A DNA stretch of 64,000 bases from Rhodospirillales bacterium (lineage in GTDB: Bacteria; Pseudomonadota; Alphaproteobacteria; TMED109). Position numbers and translations under genes: made by a program. Location: assembly GCA_028824295.1 (NCBI GenBank), contig JAPPED010000003.1, positions 310,001-374,000 of the forward strand, in the 5' to 3' direction. Shown here one piece after another: positions 26,290 to 34,609 of the stretch. Position 1 is the first letter of the stretch. Every line of letters starts with the position of its first letter. Under the pieces are notes generated by a model. That model was given only the letters and a program-made list of their open reading frames with translations, ran no database searches and was not told the origin of the DNA.

Positions 26290-26547
26290 TCACTCCTCCT
26301 CCTCTGGGGAGAATGACAGCGGTTCGTGGCCACGGCGGACCGGAAACGGCAGTTCGACGCCATGCTCCTCCCCAAAATGCCGAGCGAAGGCTTCGGAGGA
26401 CTTCAGACCACGCGCGGTCTTGGCACGCTTCTCGTGGATCAGGCGGCGGACCCTCTCTTCCATCGACATGCCGATCCGGCGTGCTTCGCGTCGGAGCCAG
26501 AACTTGTCGCCGGGACCGATGTCGAAGACGGTCATGCTACTACTCAT
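26290..26547 (-). CDS. FitA-like (VapB-type) antitoxin, solitary
   Basis: An 85-residue protein whose central part 'LRREARRIGMSMEERVRRLI' matches the ribbon-helix-helix of FitA-like plasmid-stability antitoxins. No PIN-domain toxin gene follows in the 222 bases downstream, so it is an orphan. An alternative in-frame ATG lies 12 bases in. The IS21 element is inserted about 55 bases upstream of its start and may have cut off its promoter. Confidence 0.6.
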   Translation of the reverse strand: MSSSMTVFDIGPGDKFWLRREARRIGMSMEERVRRLIHEKRAKTARGLKSSEAFARHFGEEHGVELPFPVRRGHEPLSFSPEEEE

Positions 26548-26598
26548 GCTAGCGGCTCCAATCCGGTCGACATTCTGCTTGCAGCTGATCGAACTCGC

Positions 26599-26603
26599 TG
26601 GTC
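26599..26603. repeat. Target-site duplication, left (TGGTC)
   Basis: TGGTC immediately left of the IS21 element, repeated at 28685-28689. A 5-bp duplication is within the normal range for IS21-family transposition and confirms the element's ends. Confidence 0.8.
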
Positions 26604-26625
26604 TGTAGCCGGCAACCGTAATTTT

Positions 26626-26654
26626 CCCATTCCTGACAACTTAAAACTGCACAC
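26626..26654. repeat. IS21 left terminal inverted repeat
   Basis: A 29-base inner terminal repeat matching the reverse complement of 28634-28662 with one mismatch. It is a probable IstA binding site. Confidence 0.85.
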
Positions 26655-26725
26655 CTGACGGATGGGCGGTCGCGTCGCCACGTTCCACGCTGTTGGCGGA
26701 GCCAACGGGATGGAGCGGGAGGCCG

Positions 26726-27745
26726 ATGCACGGATGGGAGACGAGGATGCTGCTGCGGCATTATCTGGAACGGGGCATGTCGAAGGCGGAGCTGTCGCGG
26801 CGCTTCGGGGTGAGTCGCCGGACGATCTACAGCTGGATAGCGTCCGGCGACCTGGACCGCGATCTGGCGGCTGGCGGGACGCGGTACTCGCCGCGGCCGC
26901 GGCGGGTGCACAAGCTGGACCCGTACAAGGGGATCATCGACGCCCGGCTGACGGAGTTTCCCCGGTTGTCGGTGCAGCGGCTGTTCGACGAGGTGCGCGC
27001 GGCCGGCTATGCGGGGAGCTACGGCCGGGTCCGGGACTACGTCCGCACGGTCCGGCCGCGCGATCCGGTCGAGCCCGCCAACCGCTTCGAGACGCCGCCG
27101 GGCCGGCAGGGCCAGGTGGATTTCGGCAGTTTCACGCTGCCGTGGGGGCGGCGCCACGCGCTGCTGGTGGTGCTCGGCCATTCCCGGATCCTGTGGCTGC
27201 GGTTCTATCCCCGGCCGACGATGGCGGTGCTGATCGACGGGCTCGAGAGTGCGTTCGCCCGCTTCGGCGGCGTGCCGCAGGAGCTGCTGTTCGACCAGAT
27301 GCGCGCGGTCGTGCTCGCGGACGACCGCGCGGGCAGCGGCGGGCTGATGCTGAACGCCGAGTTCCTGCGCTTCGCCGCGCACTGGGGGTTCATGCCGCGC
27401 TCGTGCCGGCCGTACCGGGCCCGCACCAAGGGCAAGGTGGAACGGCCGATCCGCTACCTCAGGGAGAGCTTCTTCTACGGCCGTGCCTTCGCCAACGACG
27501 CCGATCTCAACGCGCAGGCGGCGCGCTGGGTGGACGGCACCGCCAACGTCCGCCGGCACGGCACCACCGGCGAACGTCCCGTCGACCGCTTCGAGCGCGA
27601 CGAGCGCCGCGCGCTCGGCCCGCTGGCGGGCCGGCCCTACCGGCGCCTCGGCGCCACGCAGGCCTCGGCCCCGGCGCTGCGACCGCGCCCCGCCGTGCCG
27701 GTGCAACGGCGTGCGCTGCACGAGTACGCGGCGGCCGTCCAGTGA
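26726..27745 (+). CDS. istA: IS21-family transposase IstA
   Basis: A 339-residue DDE recombinase that pairs and joins the IS ends. A helix-turn-helix is at the N-terminus ('MSKAELSRRFGVSRRTIYSW', about residues 16-35). The rve core has its first Asp in 'GQVDFGSF', the second in 'ELLFDQMRAVVL' and the Glu in 'ARTKGKVERPIRYL'. All are present. I take the ATG at 26726; an in-frame ATG at 26693 is possible. Its stop overlaps the GTG start of istB (GTGA), the usual coupling in IS21. Confidence 0.95.
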   Translation: MHGWETRMLLRHYLERGMSKAELSRRFGVSRRTIYSWIASGDLDRDLAAGGTRYSPRPRRVHKLDPYKGIIDARLTEFPRLSVQRLFDEVRAAGYAGSYGRVRDYVRTVRPRDPVEPANRFETPPGRQGQVDFGSFTLPWGRRHALLVVLGHSRILWLRFYPRPTMAVLIDGLESAFARFGGVPQELLFDQMRAVVLADDRAGSGGLMLNAEFLRFAAHWGFMPRSCRPYRARTKGKVERPIRYLRESFFYGRAFANDADLNAQAARWVDGTANVRRHGTTGERPVDRFERDERRALGPLAGRPYRRLGATQASAPALRPRPAVPVQRRALHEYAAAVQ

Positions 27746-28542
27746 CCGCGGCCGCGATGAGCCGGCGCGACCGTGTGCGGGCGATGCTCGCCGACCTCAA
27801 GATGCCCGGCGCCCTCGAGGCCGTCGACGGCATCCTCGCCCAGGCCGACAACGGCGGCGCCACCGCCAGCGAGGCCATCGAGCAGCTGCTGCAGGCGCAG
27901 ATCGTGCTGCGCAACAACCGCCGCCTGCAGACCGCCATGCGCGCCTCGCGCCTGCCCGCCGTGAAGACCCTGGCCGAGTTCGATTTTGCCTTCCAGCCCA
28001 GCGTCAAGCGCGAGCAGATCGAGAGCCTGCACGAGCTCGGCTTCGTCACACGCGCCGAGAACGTGATCCTGCTCGGCCCGCCCGGCGTCGGCAAGACCCA
28101 CCTCGCGATCAGCCTCGCCATCGCCGCCGCCGAGTCCGGACGGCGCGTCTACTACGGCACCCTCGCCAGCCTGGCGGTCGAGTCGCTCACCGAGGCCAAG
28201 ACCGCCGGCCACCTCGCCCGCCGGCTGAAGGTGCTGACCCATCCCGCCCTGCTCGTCATCGACGAGATCGGCTACCTCCCCGTCAGCCAGGACGGCGCGA
28301 CGCTGTTCTTCCAGCTCATCAACGCACGCCACGAGCGGGCCTCGACCGTGCTGACGTCGAACAAGGGCTTCGAGGAGTGGGGCGCCACCCTCGGCGACGA
28401 GGTCATGGCGGCCGCGCTCATCGACCGCCTCCTGCACCACTGCCACATCGTCAACATCCGCGGCAACAGCTACCGGATGCGCGAACACCAGGACCTGCTG
28501 CGGAGCCGGACCGACAGCCACCGCGAGGAGATCCCGGGATGA
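27742..28542 (+). CDS. istB: IS21-family helper ATPase IstB
   Basis: A 266-residue AAA+ ATPase of the DnaC/IstB group that directs target choice. Walker A 'GPPGVGKTH' and Walker B 'LLVIDEIGYLP' are intact. The GTG start at 27742 overlaps the istA stop. An ATG five codons later is an alternative. Full length for the family. Confidence 0.95.
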   Translation: MTAAAMSRRDRVRAMLADLKMPGALEAVDGILAQADNGGATASEAIEQLLQAQIVLRNNRRLQTAMRASRLPAVKTLAEFDFAFQPSVKREQIESLHELGFVTRAENVILLGPPGVGKTHLAISLAIAAAESGRRVYYGTLASLAVESLTEAKTAGHLARRLKVLTHPALLVIDEIGYLPVSQDGATLFFQLINARHERASTVLTSNKGFEEWGATLGDEVMAAALIDRLLHHCHIVNIRGNSYRMREHQDLLRSRTDSHREEIPG

Positions 28543-28633
28543 GCAGCCCGCGCGCTCTACTCCGTGCCGCGCGCGGGCGCCCCGCCGACCGGCACGCCGA
28601 TACCCCCGTGACCACACCCCCGGCCACCCGAAA

Positions 28634-28662
28634 GTGTGCAGTTTTCAGTTGTCAGGAATGGG
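28634..28662. repeat. IS21 right terminal inverted repeat
   Basis: The partner of 26626-26654. It is followed by a second, partial copy of the same motif (GCAGTTTTCAGTTG at 28663-28676), a multiple-repeat end typical of IS21. Confidence 0.85.
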
Positions 28663-28702
28663 CAGTTTTCAGTTGCCATTGACATGGTCGATCTCGCCCG
28701 AT

Positions 28703-28912
28703 TCATTCCTCTTCCAACGGCGTGCGCTGTTCGAGCCTCACAAGGCGGCGCGCGAGTTCCCGTTCAAGCCGTTTTCGGCGGAACGGCGAGAGCTTGACCC
28801 ATGCGCCGATCTCGGTAGAGGTCCTGCCGCAGCCCAGGCACCACCCCGTCCTCGGGTCGAGACGGCAGACGTCGACGCATGGGGATTGCGCGCGTTTTGC
28901 CCTTCGTGTCAT
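28703..28912 (-). CDS. DUF1289 domain protein (small cysteine-rich)
   Basis: A 69-residue protein with the DUF1289 pattern: 'SPCVDVCRLDPRTGWCLGCG' at residues 10-29 gives CxxxC and CxxC pairs, then 'EIGAW' and a basic helix. Small proteins of this family are common in proteobacteria. The cysteines suggest metal or Fe-S binding, but no function is established. The IS21 insertion lies just beyond its stop codon and leaves the gene intact. Confidence 0.8.
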   Translation of the reverse strand: MTRRAKRAQSPCVDVCRLDPRTGWCLGCGRTSTEIGAWVKLSPFRRKRLERELARRLVRLEQRTPLEEE

Positions 28913-29141
28913 GAAAGAGCCTCGATCGTAGTTCCTCAGTTCGCGCTCATGATGGGGGGCTTGTCAACTGGATAGGCCAATTCGACCGATAAAGCCGGTT
29001 CGCTTCAGACACGCTCGAGCCAGCTGATGCCGGTAGAACAGGCGTCCCACGATCGGGCGGTTCAGTGGGACCCGGCGGAGGCGATGTCCTGGTCGAGGGC
29101 CGGGTCCGGTTCGGGGATGCGGAACGTGAGCAACAGCGCAT

Positions 29142-30068
29142 TCATTCGATCACTCCGTGCTCTTGGAGGAAGCCATGGAACAGGGCGAAGCATTGCTCCG
29201 GTTCTTCGACCTGCAGGAGGTGGGTGGTGTCGGGCACGGTGGCGTATTCGATGCCGTGAAGTTCGCAGAATTCCGCGCAACACCGCGCGGTTGTCGGCGC
29301 CCCGGGCGGCTCCGGGTCTGAACCCACGACCAGCATCGGTCGCGCGGGCGAACCAGTTTCCTGCCAGATGGGCAGCGTTGCGACCTCGGTATACAGATCG
29401 GCCTCGACCGGCCCCGGACAGCAGAGCTCCCAGGCGCCGTCAGCGGGAACGAAGCGCAACGTCGATCGCGCGTTGAGTTCCGCCACCCCGCTCCGCATGC
29501 GCCGGAACCGGTGCAGCGTACGAAACACTTCAGCCAGCTCGGCAGGGTCGGAAAACCGGAACTGGCGAATTCGGGCGGCTTCGCGAAGGATCTCGCCGTC
29601 GGCCAGCAATGGCGCGCGCAACGGGTGGCCCGCAGGCGGCATCACCGGCGGGTCAAACAGCACCAGCGCATCCCAGTGCCAGATGCCTTCGATGACCGCA
29701 AGCAACGCCGCAATCGCCGACATCGAATGGAAGACGCCGACGGTGGTCTTCCCGCCCCACGCTTCGGCGATGGCGTGATGCACCGTCACGTTGTCGCGTG
29801 CGAAGCGGGGATAGTTGTGGGGCTCGGCCGCGTGGAACGAATTGCGCCCGCAGTTTCGGAAGTCGAACAGGGCGAGGTCGAAACGCTCCAGCATGTGCCG
29901 CCAGAACGGGAAGTAGGAATCGCTGGCGAAGCCGTTCCCATGACTCAGTACGACGCGTGGCCCGGACGGGTTGCCGTGCCGGACGACGCGGATAGGCGCG
30001 CCATCGTCCATGGCGAGGTCGAGCGTCGCCTCGGGCGCCGGCAACTCGAAGCCAGATGGCGCGGTCAC
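29142..30068 (-). CDS. Alpha/beta-hydrolase fold protein
   Basis: A 308-residue predicted serine hydrolase. The oxyanion motif 'LSHGNGF', the 'DFRNCGRN' loop, the nucleophile elbow 'VFHSMSA' (Ser within H-S-M-S instead of G-x-S-x-G) and the terminal 'DTTHLLQVEEP' histidine are all visible, so a catalytic triad is likely. The GTG at 30068 is chosen behind 'aaggtg'. The frame stays open to 30125, but those residues are arginine-rich and not family-like. Substrate unknown. Confidence 0.8.
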   Translation of the reverse strand: MTAPSGFELPAPEATLDLAMDDGAPIRVVRHGNPSGPRVVLSHGNGFASDSYFPFWRHMLERFDLALFDFRNCGRNSFHAAEPHNYPRFARDNVTVHHAIAEAWGGKTTVGVFHSMSAIAALLAVIEGIWHWDALVLFDPPVMPPAGHPLRAPLLADGEILREAARIRQFRFSDPAELAEVFRTLHRFRRMRSGVAELNARSTLRFVPADGAWELCCPGPVEADLYTEVATLPIWQETGSPARPMLVVGSDPEPPGAPTTARCCAEFCELHGIEYATVPDTTHLLQVEEPEQCFALFHGFLQEHGVIE

Positions 30069-30507
30069 GCGGTGCACCTTGCGTGGTCCGATGCTGCCGC
30101 GCGGGCGACGCGAAGGTCGTACCAACCCATCACCAGCATGGGACGACTGCAGAGACTGCCAACAGCAGCGCGCCCGAGGTTTCGGAAAGCCTGAACGACG
30201 ACGTCGGTCTCCCCGGGGCAGGAGCTACCGAGGCACGGAATAAGCGGCTGAAGAGGACTTGTATCCATGGCAGACCACGAAGTTTTAACCGTTCAGGGCG
30301 CTTGGTGGCCTGAGCGGGATTGTTCCTCTGTCAGCGGCTCTCGAAGCGGCCGCATCGTTCGACGCCGGGTTCACCCGCTTCGCCAAGGCGTGCCCCCCGA
30401 ACGAACATCTAACGGCACAGGTCGCACGGCTTTCCTACGAGCGGTCCGACCGCGAGTCAACGCAGTGTCATGCGGGACGGATCTCCAGTTGTGGCGGCCA
30501 TGTTATA
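30069..30507. other. Intergenic region between hydrolase and Phd/PIN module
   Basis: A 439-base gap. A short plus-strand stretch around 30335-30470 reads like degraded coding DNA ('ALEAAASFDAGFTRFAKACP'), but I cannot name it and it lacks a start. Otherwise nothing is seen. Confidence 0.3.
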
Positions 30508-30526
30508 TGTCAACGTGTTCTTGACA
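30508..30526. promoter_or_regulatory. Perfect inverted-repeat operator of Phd/PIN module
   Basis: TGTCAA, spacer CGTGTTC, TTGACA: a perfect 6-bp dyad ending 29 bases before the antitoxin ATG. The right arm TTGACA is also an ideal -35 box, so antitoxin binding would block RNA polymerase directly. Confidence 0.65.
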
Positions 30527-30746
30527 TGATGACACGTTTACGGCAAGGTTGGCCCATGATCACATTTCCTGTTGCCGAACTGAAGGCACAGTTCTCCAAG
30601 GTGCTGGCGGCGGTCCGCGCCGGCGAGCGGATTGGCATCCTGTACGGAAAGTCGAGGGAACCCGTGGCGATGATCGTGCCGTATGAGCCTCCGGACCTTC
30701 CGGAGCGAGCAGTCGGGTTCCTCGACGGCAAGGTCAGGATTGAGTT
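30508..30746 (+). repeat. Dispersed repeat copy B (intact Phd/PIN module)
   Basis: Gapless partner of 25126-25364. This copy continues into the full antitoxin and the toxin, so it represents the complete module and copy A the truncated one. Confidence 0.85.
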
Positions 30747-30798
30747 CATGGACGACTTCGACATGACCGAAGAGGAACTGCTCGACCTCGGGAAGTGA
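30556..30798 (+). CDS. Phd/YefM-family type II antitoxin
   Basis: An 80-residue antitoxin. The N-terminal half is the Phd DNA-binding fold ('VAELKAQFSKVLAAVRAGER'), and the acidic C-terminal tail ('MDDFDMTEEELLDLGK') should wrap the toxin. Its stop overlaps the GTG start of the toxin (GTGA, 30795-30798). The perfect palindrome upstream is the expected autoregulatory site. Confidence 0.88.
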   Translation: MITFPVAELKAQFSKVLAAVRAGERIGILYGKSREPVAMIVPYEPPDLPERAVGFLDGKVRIEFMDDFDMTEEELLDLGK

Positions 30799-31196
30799 AC
30801 TACCTGCTTGACACCCATGCGTTGCTTTGGTCGATCGGACAGTCGCACCGCCTGTCACGCGTCGCCCAGAGTCTCATTCGTGACCCGTCCAACGAAGTTC
30901 AGGTCAGTTCGGTATCTCTGTGGGAGATATCCCTGAAGTATGGAATCGGGAAGCTGTTACTCGGATCCATAGCGCCCGACGACATTCCCGCCCACTGCGA
31001 GATCTTGGGGTTCCGGATCATCCAACTCGACCCGGGAGACGCGTCTACGTATCACACGTTGCCCAGGCTGGTAGGACACCGCGATCCCTTCGATCGAATG
31101 CTGGTGCATCAGTGCATCCGCAGGCGAGCGTGCCTGGTCACTTGCGATACCCGTTTGGCTGGCTACGAGCCGCACGGCCTCACCCGAACCTGGTAG
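30795..31196 (+). CDS. PIN-domain toxin (VapC-like RNase)
   Basis: A 133-residue PIN nuclease with the acidic residues in place: 'LLDTHALLW' (Asp6), 'SVSLWEISLK' (Glu), 'HRDPFDRML' (Asp pair) and 'LVTCDTRL' (Asp). VapC-type toxins cleave tRNA or rRNA. The GTG start overlaps the antitoxin stop. Complete and probably active, neutralised by the Phd-type partner. Confidence 0.9.
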   Translation: MNYLLDTHALLWSIGQSHRLSRVAQSLIRDPSNEVQVSSVSLWEISLKYGIGKLLLGSIAPDDIPAHCEILGFRIIQLDPGDASTYHTLPRLVGHRDPFDRMLVHQCIRRRACLVTCDTRLAGYEPHGLTRTW

Positions 31197-31558
31197 TCGT
31201 CATCAGAGTCGGGTCGATTGGCGCATTCTTCCATTGGATCCCTGGCCGTCCTGCAACAACCAGCGTTCGTTCACGACCGGGCAGAACAGCCGCCCCCGAA
31301 CTTCATGCGGATTGCCCGTCACGAATCGACGAATACAGATATAGGGAAGGTCAGGGTGGCGTCATCGTCAGGCACCTGGGGACGTCGGACGCCCGCGGAC
31401 GCGTGAGCCGGGAGCGACCGGTTCAAGGGGCAGGGCTATCGGCCAGCCCGAGCAGGAATGCGAGCGGCCCCGCGGAGCACGGCCGTTCGCCGGCTCATCG
31501 TCGCCGTCAACGCCGACCGCGCGGAGCATCGTTCGTTCGTCCGTTCACGCCGGCCGGT
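31197..31558. other. Intergenic region, no gene seen
   Basis: A 362-base convergent gap between the toxin gene and the FAAL fusion gene. No supportable frame, hairpin with T-tract or repeat was found. Confidence 0.4.
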
Positions 31559-34423
31559 TCAGGTGGGGGGTGAGGGCGTCGATCGAGGGTCCTTCAGCAG
31601 GGTCTCCTCGCCGGCGAGATCCGGCTCCCCGCAACCGGCCAGGATCGCCGCCCGCGCGGCGTCGCGGAGCGCGATCGCGGCGTCGAAGCCATCCTGCTCC
31701 GCGAACTGCGGGGGGCCCACCGTGACCTGCACGTCGCCGGGGCGGGGAAACCACTGGCCGCCGCGCAGGACCGTTCGCGTCCCGTGGAGCGTCACCGGCA
31801 CCACGGGCACCCCGGCGACGGCGGCAGCGGCGAACGCGCCGAGCTTGAAGGCGAGCAGGCCGGGGCGGCGGGTGAGGGTCCCTTCCGGATAGACCGCTAG
31901 CCGGCGGCCCGCCCGCGCGGCCGCGATGACGTCGTCCATGTCGCCCTTGCCGCGGGCGTCGTCGAACCGCTCCACGAACAGCGCGCCGACCCGGCGCAGG
32001 AACGGCCCGGCGATCAGCTGCGATGCCAGCTCCGCCTTGGCGGCAAAGGCGGTCTCGCCGGGCAGGGCCGCGACGAGCACCAGACTGTCGAGATAGCTGC
32101 AGTGATTGGCCACCAGGATGGCGCCGCGGTCCGGGACGGCCTCGCCGCTCACCGTCAACCGCGTGCCGGTGAGCTTCAGCATGGCCCGCGCGGCCGCGTG
32201 GATCACCTTCCAGCGCCAGGTACGCCGGGGCAGCACGATCACTAGCGGCCAGACGGCCAGCGCTATCGCTACCAGCACCGCCCACCAGTAGCTGGCGAAT
32301 GCGCGGCCGAGCGCCAGGCGGCCTGCGGCGCGCAGCCTGCCCGCCGTGCCCGAGAGCCACAGGCCGAGCAGTTGCCGCCACAATGCGGGGGCGGCTTCGT
32401 GGAGACGGCCCTCCAGGTAGCGCGAGCGGGTGGCGGCGCGCCGGAGCTTGCCGCTCGAGGTCTTGAGCACGGCGCGGGGCGGCGCCAGCACGACGTCGTC
32501 CGGCGCGATGCCCGCAACATCCACCGCCGCGGCCTCGATGCTCTGCCGCAGCCGGTCACGGGCCGGCCCGTCCTCCGCGCGGGTTTCGGCGACCACCACC
32601 AGCCGCTCCGCCCGGTCGGGCCCGGCGGCCGCAAAGACCGCGACGCAGCCGCGCCGGATGCCGGGAAGGTCGCCGATGGCGGCTTCCAGCTCGTGCGGAT
32701 GGATGTTGCGGCCGCCGCGGATGATGATGTCCTTGATCCGGCCCGTCAGATAGACCTCGCCGCCGGCGACGTAGGCCAGGTCCCCGGTCTCGAGCCAGTC
32801 CCCGTCGAACAGGTCGCGTGTCGCCTCCGCGTTCTCGTGATAGCCGACGGTCGACGAGGGACCGTTGAACTGCAGCCGCCCTTGGCGGCGCTCGGGCACT
32901 TCGCGGCCGGAATCGTCGACCACCCGGAACTGATGTCCGCCGAGCGGCGAACCGCACGCTACGACCTCAATCGCGTCCTTGTGTTCAGTCGTCACCGGCA
33001 CCGCACGCGACCCCTCGATCAGCTCGGTCCGGTCGATCCGATCGGCGAGCAGCCCCCGGCCGGGCCTGGGAAAGGCCAGTCCCACGCTGCTTTCTGCAAG
33101 GCCGTAGACAGGGGCGAGCGCCCCGGGATCGAAGCCGTGGGGCGCGAAGCGCTCGCAGAACGCCCGGACGGACGCCGCCCGCACCGGCTCTGCCCCGTTG
33201 ACGACCATACGGGCCGAGCTGAGGTCGAGGCCCTCAATCGCGCTGTCGTCGATCCGCCCGACGCACAGGTCGAAGGCGAAGTTGGGCGCGCCGGAAAGCG
33301 TCCCCCGCCGGGCGTGGATCTCCCACAGCCAGCTCTCCGGGCGCGCCAGGAAGATGAGCGGCGACATGATCGAAACGGGCACTGCAAAATGGAGGCTGCC
33401 GAGCCACGCGCCGATCAGGCCCATGTCGTGGTAGAGCGGAAGCCAGCTCACGAACACGTCGCGGTCGGGCTCGACTTCCATGGCCCGGCCCATGGCACGA
33501 ATGTTGGTCAGCAGATTGGCGTGGCTAAGCACCACGCCCTTCGGATCGCCGGTGCTGCCCGAGGTGTACTGAAGAAAGGCGACGTCGGCCGCGTCGCGTG
33601 CCGGGGCGGCTGCCGCTCCGCCGCGCCCAAGGAGGCCCTCGACGGTCTCGACGGACCGAAGGCTCGCGACCTTCGAGCGCAGGAAGGCCGCGAGCACGTG
33701 CGCCTCCGGCACGGTGACCAGTATCTCGGCTCCCGCGTTGGCGAGGATCACGGCCTGCCGGCGCAGGTGATCCGCGAGCTGCGAAGGCCGCGCCGGAGGA
33801 TAGATCGGAACCGGCACGCAGCCGGCGTAGAGGATCCCGAAGAAGGCGTGCAGAAACCCGGCGCAGGTGGGCAGCATCAGCGCGACGCGGGTGCCCGGCG
33901 TCGCTCCCGCATCGAGGATGCCGCCGGAGACGGCGAGGGCCGTCTCGCGGAGCCTTGCGTAGGTGATGGTCTCGAGATGGTCTTCCCGTTCCCTGAGCCA
34001 GGCGTGGACGCGGTCGGGATGCGCGTCGGCGTGCCAGTCGAGCACCTCAGTGAGGGTCGCCGCGGCGCTTGGTATCGCTTCAACGGGACCTTGGGCCGTG
34101 TCCGCCAGGGGAGGCGGGGTTGCGCGTCCGTGTCGCCCGCCGGCCGCTTCCATCGCGCGCCAGAGATCGGCCAGGGTTTCGGCTTCCGCCAGCGTTGATC
34201 CGGGAAGGCGGATCGAGAATGTCTGCTCGATGCGCGCCAGCAGCTCGGTGCGCCCCAGGCTGTCGAAACCTAGATCCTCGCTTAGCCTGCTCTCGAAGGT
34301 AACGCGCGGGGTGTCGCTCGCGGAACGAAGCTCGCGCGACAGCGCCGCGATCAGCTGCAGCAACTGCGCGGCATCGTCGGGGCCGGCCCTGCCGCTACGT
34401 GATTCTGTGCCGCCGTTCTCCAT
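31559..34423 (-). CDS. Fusion of acyl carrier protein, fatty acyl-AMP ligase and PlsC-type acyltransferase
   Basis: A 954-residue three-domain enzyme. Residues about 10-90 form an ACP with the phosphopantetheine serine in 'GFDSLGRTE'. Residues about 115-670 form a fatty acyl-AMP ligase (AMP-binding motif 'YTSGSTGDPKGVVLSH', 'WLPLYHDMGLIG', 'LETGDLAYV'). A membrane-associated linker ('WWAVLVAIALAVWPLVIVLP') precedes a PlsC-type acyltransferase with HX4D in 'NHCSYLD' and 'YPEGTLTRR'. The ligase could adenylate a fatty acid and load it on the built-in ACP for transfer to a lysolipid, much like bacterial Aas proteins but via ACP. No other lipid gene is adjacent. Confidence 0.9.
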   Translation of the reverse strand: MENGGTESRSGRAGPDDAAQLLQLIAALSRELRSASDTPRVTFESRLSEDLGFDSLGRTELLARIEQTFSIRLPGSTLAEAETLADLWRAMEAAGGRHGRATPPPLADTAQGPVEAIPSAAATLTEVLDWHADAHPDRVHAWLREREDHLETITYARLRETALAVSGGILDAGATPGTRVALMLPTCAGFLHAFFGILYAGCVPVPIYPPARPSQLADHLRRQAVILANAGAEILVTVPEAHVLAAFLRSKVASLRSVETVEGLLGRGGAAAAPARDAADVAFLQYTSGSTGDPKGVVLSHANLLTNIRAMGRAMEVEPDRDVFVSWLPLYHDMGLIGAWLGSLHFAVPVSIMSPLIFLARPESWLWEIHARRGTLSGAPNFAFDLCVGRIDDSAIEGLDLSSARMVVNGAEPVRAASVRAFCERFAPHGFDPGALAPVYGLAESSVGLAFPRPGRGLLADRIDRTELIEGSRAVPVTTEHKDAIEVVACGSPLGGHQFRVVDDSGREVPERRQGRLQFNGPSSTVGYHENAEATRDLFDGDWLETGDLAYVAGGEVYLTGRIKDIIIRGGRNIHPHELEAAIGDLPGIRRGCVAVFAAAGPDRAERLVVVAETRAEDGPARDRLRQSIEAAAVDVAGIAPDDVVLAPPRAVLKTSSGKLRRAATRSRYLEGRLHEAAPALWRQLLGLWLSGTAGRLRAAGRLALGRAFASYWWAVLVAIALAVWPLVIVLPRRTWRWKVIHAAARAMLKLTGTRLTVSGEAVPDRGAILVANHCSYLDSLVLVAALPGETAFAAKAELASQLIAGPFLRRVGALFVERFDDARGKGDMDDVIAAARAGRRLAVYPEGTLTRRPGLLAFKLGAFAAAAVAGVPVVPVTLHGTRTVLRGGQWFPRPGDVQVTVGPPQFAEQDGFDAAIALRDAARAAILAGCGEPDLAGEETLLKDPRSTPSPPT

Positions 34424-34475
34424 GGCTAAGCCAATCTCGCATGCCCGGCCTGCCTGTCAACAACCGTTGGAGACG

Positions 34476-34540
34476 CCGAAGACCTGCCCGAAGTCCTCCG
34501 TGTGGACGGGCCCGTCCGGTACGCCGTCAAAGCGCTTGAT
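34476..34540 (-). pseudogene. hipA gene fragment
   Basis: A 65-base stretch nearly identical to 36832-36896 within hipA. Read on the minus strand it encodes 'IKRFDGVPDGPVHTEDFGQV', the HipA kinase motif found in the intact gene as 'IKRFDRTPDGPVHTEDFAQV'. No flanking hipA sequence remains. It is the relic of a second hipA copy or of a recombination event. Confidence 0.75.
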
Positions 34541-34609
34541 TGCGGCCTGCGGGCGGGCGCGGCCCGTCGCGCGTCGTTAACGGCGGCGGGGGACAGAGGA
34601 GCTTGCCGA

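Larger units (their letters stand above)
26604..28684 (+). mobile_element. Complete IS21-family insertion sequence
   Basis: A 2081-bp element with istA and istB. The ends begin TGT and finish ACA. Near-perfect 29-base inverted repeats lie at 26626-26654 and 28634-28662 (one mismatch), and weaker outer repeats (GGCAAC/GTTGCC) reach the tips, giving the multiple terminal repeats typical of IS21. The 5-bp direct repeat TGGTC flanks it (26599-26603 and 28685-28689). Both genes are intact, so it may be active. It sits between the FitA-like gene and the 3' end of the DUF1289 gene. Confidence 0.92.

Noticed and set aside
28947-29141. Short minus-strand frame after the alpha/beta hydrolase
   Set aside because: Ser/Pro-rich translation without motifs; a 27-codon alternative frame touching the hydrolase stop was also judged too short to support.
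30335-30470. Possible degraded coding stretch before the Phd/PIN module
   Set aside because: It reads plausibly for about 40 codons in one frame but has no start and no recognisable family, too little to call a pseudogene.
32372-34198. 608-codon plus-strand open frame
   Set aside because: Antisense to the FAAL fusion gene, whose motifs are unambiguous. No domain features.
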